Below are positions 9,954 to 12,482 of a stretch of 12,482 nucleotides of DNA, piece after piece. Each line of letters opens with the position of its first letter. Positions within the stretch are counted from its first letter, which is position 1. Below the pieces are notes generated by a model. The model saw nothing but the letters and a program-made list of their open reading frames with translations. It was not told the origin of the DNA and searched no databases. The stretch is taken from assembly GCA_009776625.1 (NCBI GenBank), contig WRNL01000037.1, forward strand, positions 1 to 12,482, read 5' to 3'. The stretch is from Methanomassiliicoccaceae archaeon (lineage in GTDB: Archaea; Thermoplasmatota; Thermoplasmata; Methanomassiliicoccales; Methanomethylophilaceae). A program made the position numbers and the translations under genes.

Positions 9954-12482
9954 TCAGACGACGGTCGCGGTCAGCCGGCCGGCTATTGCCGTCAATATGA
10001 AATCCATCCCTGCGGCGTTGACCGCTGGGTATGCCGGAGCAGTCATCGACCCTGCGTCGATCAGGACTACCTCGTCCCCCTGTGACAGAGCGGGCAGGCC
10101 GTTGCCGTCGATGAGCACCAGGGCGGCGCCGATGTCTGCGTCGGCTGTCACGACGGCGTACTGCGCCGACGGGCCTGGGTCGCCGGAGAAGACTATCACT
10201 GATCCTGCGTCGGAGCCTATGCTGAAAACGCCGTCGACCGTGACACCGGCCATGAGCACAACGCTGTTCGGGAGGTCGGGCAGGGTCACGGCGCCGATGA
10301 CGGCGCCGCCGATGACGGCGGTTACAGGGGCGGTGCCGCCCCATGCGTATATCGCGTCGCCGCCCGCGGCGATGGTGCCGGAGTTGTCGATGTCGCCGCC
10401 CGCGCCCAGCCTGACGCCGCGTGCCCCGCCCTCGACCGTGCCGGAGTTAGTGACGACCAAGGCGCCGTAGAAAGCGACGATGCCGTTGCCGAACGGGTCA
10501 GTGCCGGCTATCGCGCCCGAGTTAACGACGGTGCCGCCCTCAAACAAGTTCAGACCGTCCCAAGTGCCCTCGATCAGGCCGGAGTTCACGATACAGGTGT
10601 CAATGCTCGCATAGACCCCGTCGCAGTAGGACTCTATGCAGCGGATGATGCCGGAGTTGTCGACCACGCCCCCTTGGCCGATGTAGATCCCGTAGCTGCC
10701 GCCCTCTATCACGCCGCCCGCCAGGTTGACTATGTCCGCCGCATCGGAATCAGCATCGATGCCGCGGTCCCCGCCGGTTATGCTGCCTGAGTTGTCGACC
10801 GCGCCGCCTGCGAAGAGGCCGACCCCCGTGTAGCCGCTCTGGATAGTGCCGGAGTTCGAGATGTCGGCGTAGGAGTAGGAGCTGACGCCGTACGCGAACG
10901 CCCCTGTGGCGGCTATGGTGCCGAGGTTCTCGACGACGCCGCCTGCGTCCAGCAGGACGCCGCCCGACGCGCCCGTGATGACGCCCCCCTCGCCGTTGGC
11001 CACCGTCGCATAGCCCGACGCCTGCACGCCGTAGCCGCCCATGGACGTGGACGCTATCGATGCCGTGTTGAACAGGGCGCAGCCGTCAGAGAGGGCCACG
11101 CCAGCGCCGCCGGTCGCCGTTATTCCGCCGGTCGCCCCCTCCGACATCAGGTACACCGACAGGCTGCCCGATGCGACCTGCACGCCGCTGGAGGGGCCGG
11201 TGACGGTCAGCGTGAGGCCGTCGCCGATGATCAGGCAGACGTCGCCCGAAGTCACTAGGGGGCCAGGCAGGGTGACGTCGCCGCTCATGAAGTACCAGCC
11301 ATTGCTCGGCCCCGTGTCGTCCAGCGTGTACGGTGCGGATGCGAAATACGCCTGGTCGATCTCCTCCGCGTCCAACTGGAGCCTCATGAGGCCGCTCATG
11401 CCCACATAGGGGACGCCTTCAGGCGGGATCGTGAACAAGGACGTCTTGGCGACCAGCTGCCTGCCCTCCACCGCCAGCTTGAAGCTGTACCATGTGGACA
11501 GGACCGTGCCGGCCGACGGGAGGGCGACGGACCCCGTGCCGGCGTTGATGAGGACTACGGAGTCCCCCTGGCTGAACGAGGGCGGGAGGCTGGCGCTGTC
11601 GATGTACACAGTGGCGGCACGGATGTCCACGGTGCCTGTTATGACGGAGTACTGCATCGACGCGTCCGGCGTGCCGAAGAAGGAGATGGTGGATCCAGCG
11701 CTCGCGCCGATGTCGAAGTCGCCGTAGATCCTGCTGCCGGCGACGAGGACGACGTCGTTCGGGGCATCCGGCAGGGACACCGCGCCGACGATCGTGCCGC
11801 TGTTGGAGAGGCCTACTGGAGCCGTCCCCCGCGATGCGTCTATGGCGTCGCCTCCGATGCCAGCCGCGATGGCGCCCGAGTTGTCGATGTGGCCGCCGGC
11901 GGGGAGGCTGACGCCGGCGCCGGCGCTCTGGATGCTGCCGATGTTAGTGACCTTCGCATATGCGAGGGAGAGGACGCCGCTGGCCGTGGTGCCGGCGGCG
12001 ACGACCGTGCCGCGGTTGTCGACCGTCCCCCCTGCGCTGAGCAGCACCCCCTCCGAGCCGCCATGGATCGCTCCCGTGGCGCCGTTCGTAACCGTTGCGC
12101 CGCCGGACGCATGCACTCCCGCGCCGCCCATCGATGCGGAGGCTATCGAGGCCGTGTTGAGCAGGGCGCAGCCGCCGGCGAGCGACACTCCCGCGCCGCC
12201 CGTCGCCACTATGCCGCCGGCCGAGTCGGCCGACTGTGCGTATACCGACAGGCTCCCGGCCGACACGGCGATGCCCCCGCCCGCCCCTGTGACGGTCAGC
12301 GTGAGGCCGTCGCCCATTATCAGATGGACGTCGCCCGATGTCGAGATGGGGGACGCGAGGGTCACGTCGCCGGTGACATGGTACCATCCGCCGCTCGGCC
12401 CCGCGTCGTCCAGAGCGTACGGCGCGTCCGCGAAGTAACCCTGGCCTATCTCCTCCACGCCCGACCGGTACTGGGTCGCGCC
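9954..12482 (-). CDS. Large repetitive beta-solenoid surface/adhesin-like protein, C-terminal part (5' end outside window)
   Basis: The minus-strand frame is open from the window edge to TGA at 9954-9956, about 842 codons. The GTG at 12458 is internal: homologous sequence continues before it, so it is not a start. The protein is rich in Gly, Ala, Ser, Thr and Val, with almost no Lys, and is acidic. It has two homologous modules, each made of an N-terminal segment (DAPYALDD.GPS.GWY..(T/S)GDVTL), a run of short rungs with V.NSG.I, and a C-terminal segment (PN.VVL..G..., SQGD.VVLI.AG). The rungs look like a right-handed beta solenoid as in pectin-lyase-like and autotransporter passenger domains. 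A secreted or surface adhesin role is inferred. The C-terminus has no membrane helix, sorting motif or beta barrel, so any anchor or signal peptide must be upstream. Substrate and partner are unknown. Confidence 0.8.
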   Translation of the reverse strand, partial: GATQYRSGVEEIGQGYFADAPYALDDAGPSGGWYHVTGDVTLASPISTSGDVHLIMGDGLTLTVTGAGGGIAVSAGSLSVYAQSADSAGGIVATGGAGVSLAGGCALLNTASIASASMGGAGVHASGGATVTNGATGAIHGGSEGVLLSAGGTVDNRGTVVAAGTTASGVLSLAYAKVTNIGSIQSAGAGVSLPAGGHIDNSGAIAAGIGGDAIDASRGTAPVGLSNSGTIVGAVSLPDAPNDVVLVAGSRIYGDFDIGASAGSTISFFGTPDASMQYSVITGTVDIRAATVYIDSASLPPSFSQGDSVVLINAGTGSVALPSAGTVLSTWYSFKLAVEGRQLVAKTSLFTIPPEGVPYVGMSGLMRLQLDAEEIDQAYFASAPYTLDDTGPSNGWYFMSGDVTLPGPLVTSGDVCLIIGDGLTLTVTGPSSGVQVASGSLSVYLMSEGATGGITATGGAGVALSDGCALFNTASIASTSMGGYGVQASGYATVANGEGGVITGASGGVLLDAGGVVENLGTIAATGAFAYGVSSYSYADISNSGTIQSGYTGVGLFAGGAVDNSGSITGGDRGIDADSDAADIVNLAGGVIEGGSYGIYIGQGGVVDNSGIIRCIESYCDGVYASIDTCIVNSGLIEGTWDGLNLFEGGTVVNSGAIAGTDPFGNGIVAFYGALVVTNSGTVEGGARGVRLGAGGDIDNSGTIAAGGDAIYAWGGTAPVTAVIGGAVIGAVTLPDLPNSVVLMAGVTVDGVFSIGSDAGSVIVFSGDPGPSAQYAVVTADADIGAALVLIDGNGLPALSQGDEVVLIDAGSMTAPAYPAVNAAGMDFILTAIAGRLTATVV
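9957..11366 (-). repeat. Surface-protein module 2, enlarged
   Basis: This is the second module, about 470 codons. It begins EEIDQAYFASAPY and ends FILTAIAGRLTATVV at the stop. Both ends align with module 1, but the middle has about ten rungs, with NxG positions near 488, 511, 535, 556, 578, 601, 625, 646, 671 and 692 (counted from 12458), roughly 21-25 residues apart. The extra stretch, about 557-692, has no counterpart in module 1. Confidence 0.75.
11439..12455 (-). repeat. Surface-protein module 1
   Basis: This is the first of two homologous coding modules, about 339 codons. It runs from EEIGQGYFADAPY to FKLAVEGRQLVAKTS and contains about five solenoid rungs (Asn of NxG near residues 125, 148, 172, 193 and 219 counted from 12458). 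Its start repeats 363 codons (1089 nt) later in module 2, with visible nucleotide identity, for example in the segments encoding MGDGLTLTVTG and NTASIAS. Confidence 0.8.

Noticed and set aside
10380..12200. Regularly spaced similar DNA segments that could suggest a CRISPR array
   Set aside because: Units vary in length and sequence, always in multiples of three, and encode NSG rungs. There are no identical repeats with unique spacers and no cas genes.
9997..12438. Several plus-strand open frames opposite the surface-protein gene
   Set aside because: They mirror the repeats of the minus-strand gene and encode Pro/Ala/Thr-rich shadows. The minus-strand frame shows consistent protein-level repeats, the other strand does not.
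12456..12458. GTG at 12458 as the start of the surface protein
   Set aside because: The coding frame and the module homology continue to the window edge, and no signal peptide follows this codon.

Overview
The window reads as archaeal chromosome, GC-rich by eye. The archaeal marks are a secE-spt5-rpl11 cluster (SecE/Sec61-gamma, Spt5 with one KOW, archaeal-type L11), a UPF0147 gene, and a stand-alone ATP-pyrophosphatase subunit of a split GMP synthase. Promoters have AT-rich TATA boxes about 25 nt before the inferred start, with leaderless starts at two genes. Other genes use GGTG/GGAGG-type Shine-Dalgarno sites 5-10 nt before the start. Gene content and style suggest Thermoplasmatota, possibly Methanomassiliicoccales, but that placement comes from memory and not from a search.

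Layout. (1) 1-4125, plus strand: the distal part of a tryptophan operon, trpD (5' end outside the window)-trpC-trpF-trpB-trpA. Neighbouring genes overlap or nearly touch. Together they convert anthranilate to tryptophan. trpA probably begins at a non-standard ACG codon at 3340. (2) 4149-5691, minus strand and convergent with trpA: secE-spt5-rpl11, with its own TATA box and a leader of about 85 nt that can fold. Spt5 carries an extra N-terminal beta-rich domain. The usual archaeal continuation into L1-L10-L12 is absent. (3) 5813-7081, minus strand: a multi-pass GT87-like polyprenol-phosphate-sugar glycosyltransferase. (4) 7235-7671, plus strand: a two-gene unit of a 54-residue HicB-fold-like protein and UPF0147, behind a TATA box set inside an interrupted palindrome. 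(5) 7695-9395, minus strand: leaderless purE, guaA (ATPase subunit) overlapping it by 14 nt, and then a frameshifted HNH endonuclease remnant. (6) 9475-9783, minus strand: a small three-helix membrane protein with no recognised family. It is followed by a UUCG-type hairpin and T-run that also forms the purE TATA box. (7) 9954-12482, minus strand: the C-terminal part of a very large repetitive beta-solenoid surface protein. It has two homologous modules, the second enlarged by about six extra solenoid turns.

Most of the window is core metabolism and information processing. The accessory or fast-changing parts are the surface protein, the broken HNH gene, the small membrane protein and the HicB-like/UPF0147 pair. 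I see no tRNA, rRNA, CRISPR array, insertion sequence or phage gene. No gene-free stretch exceeds about 170 nt.
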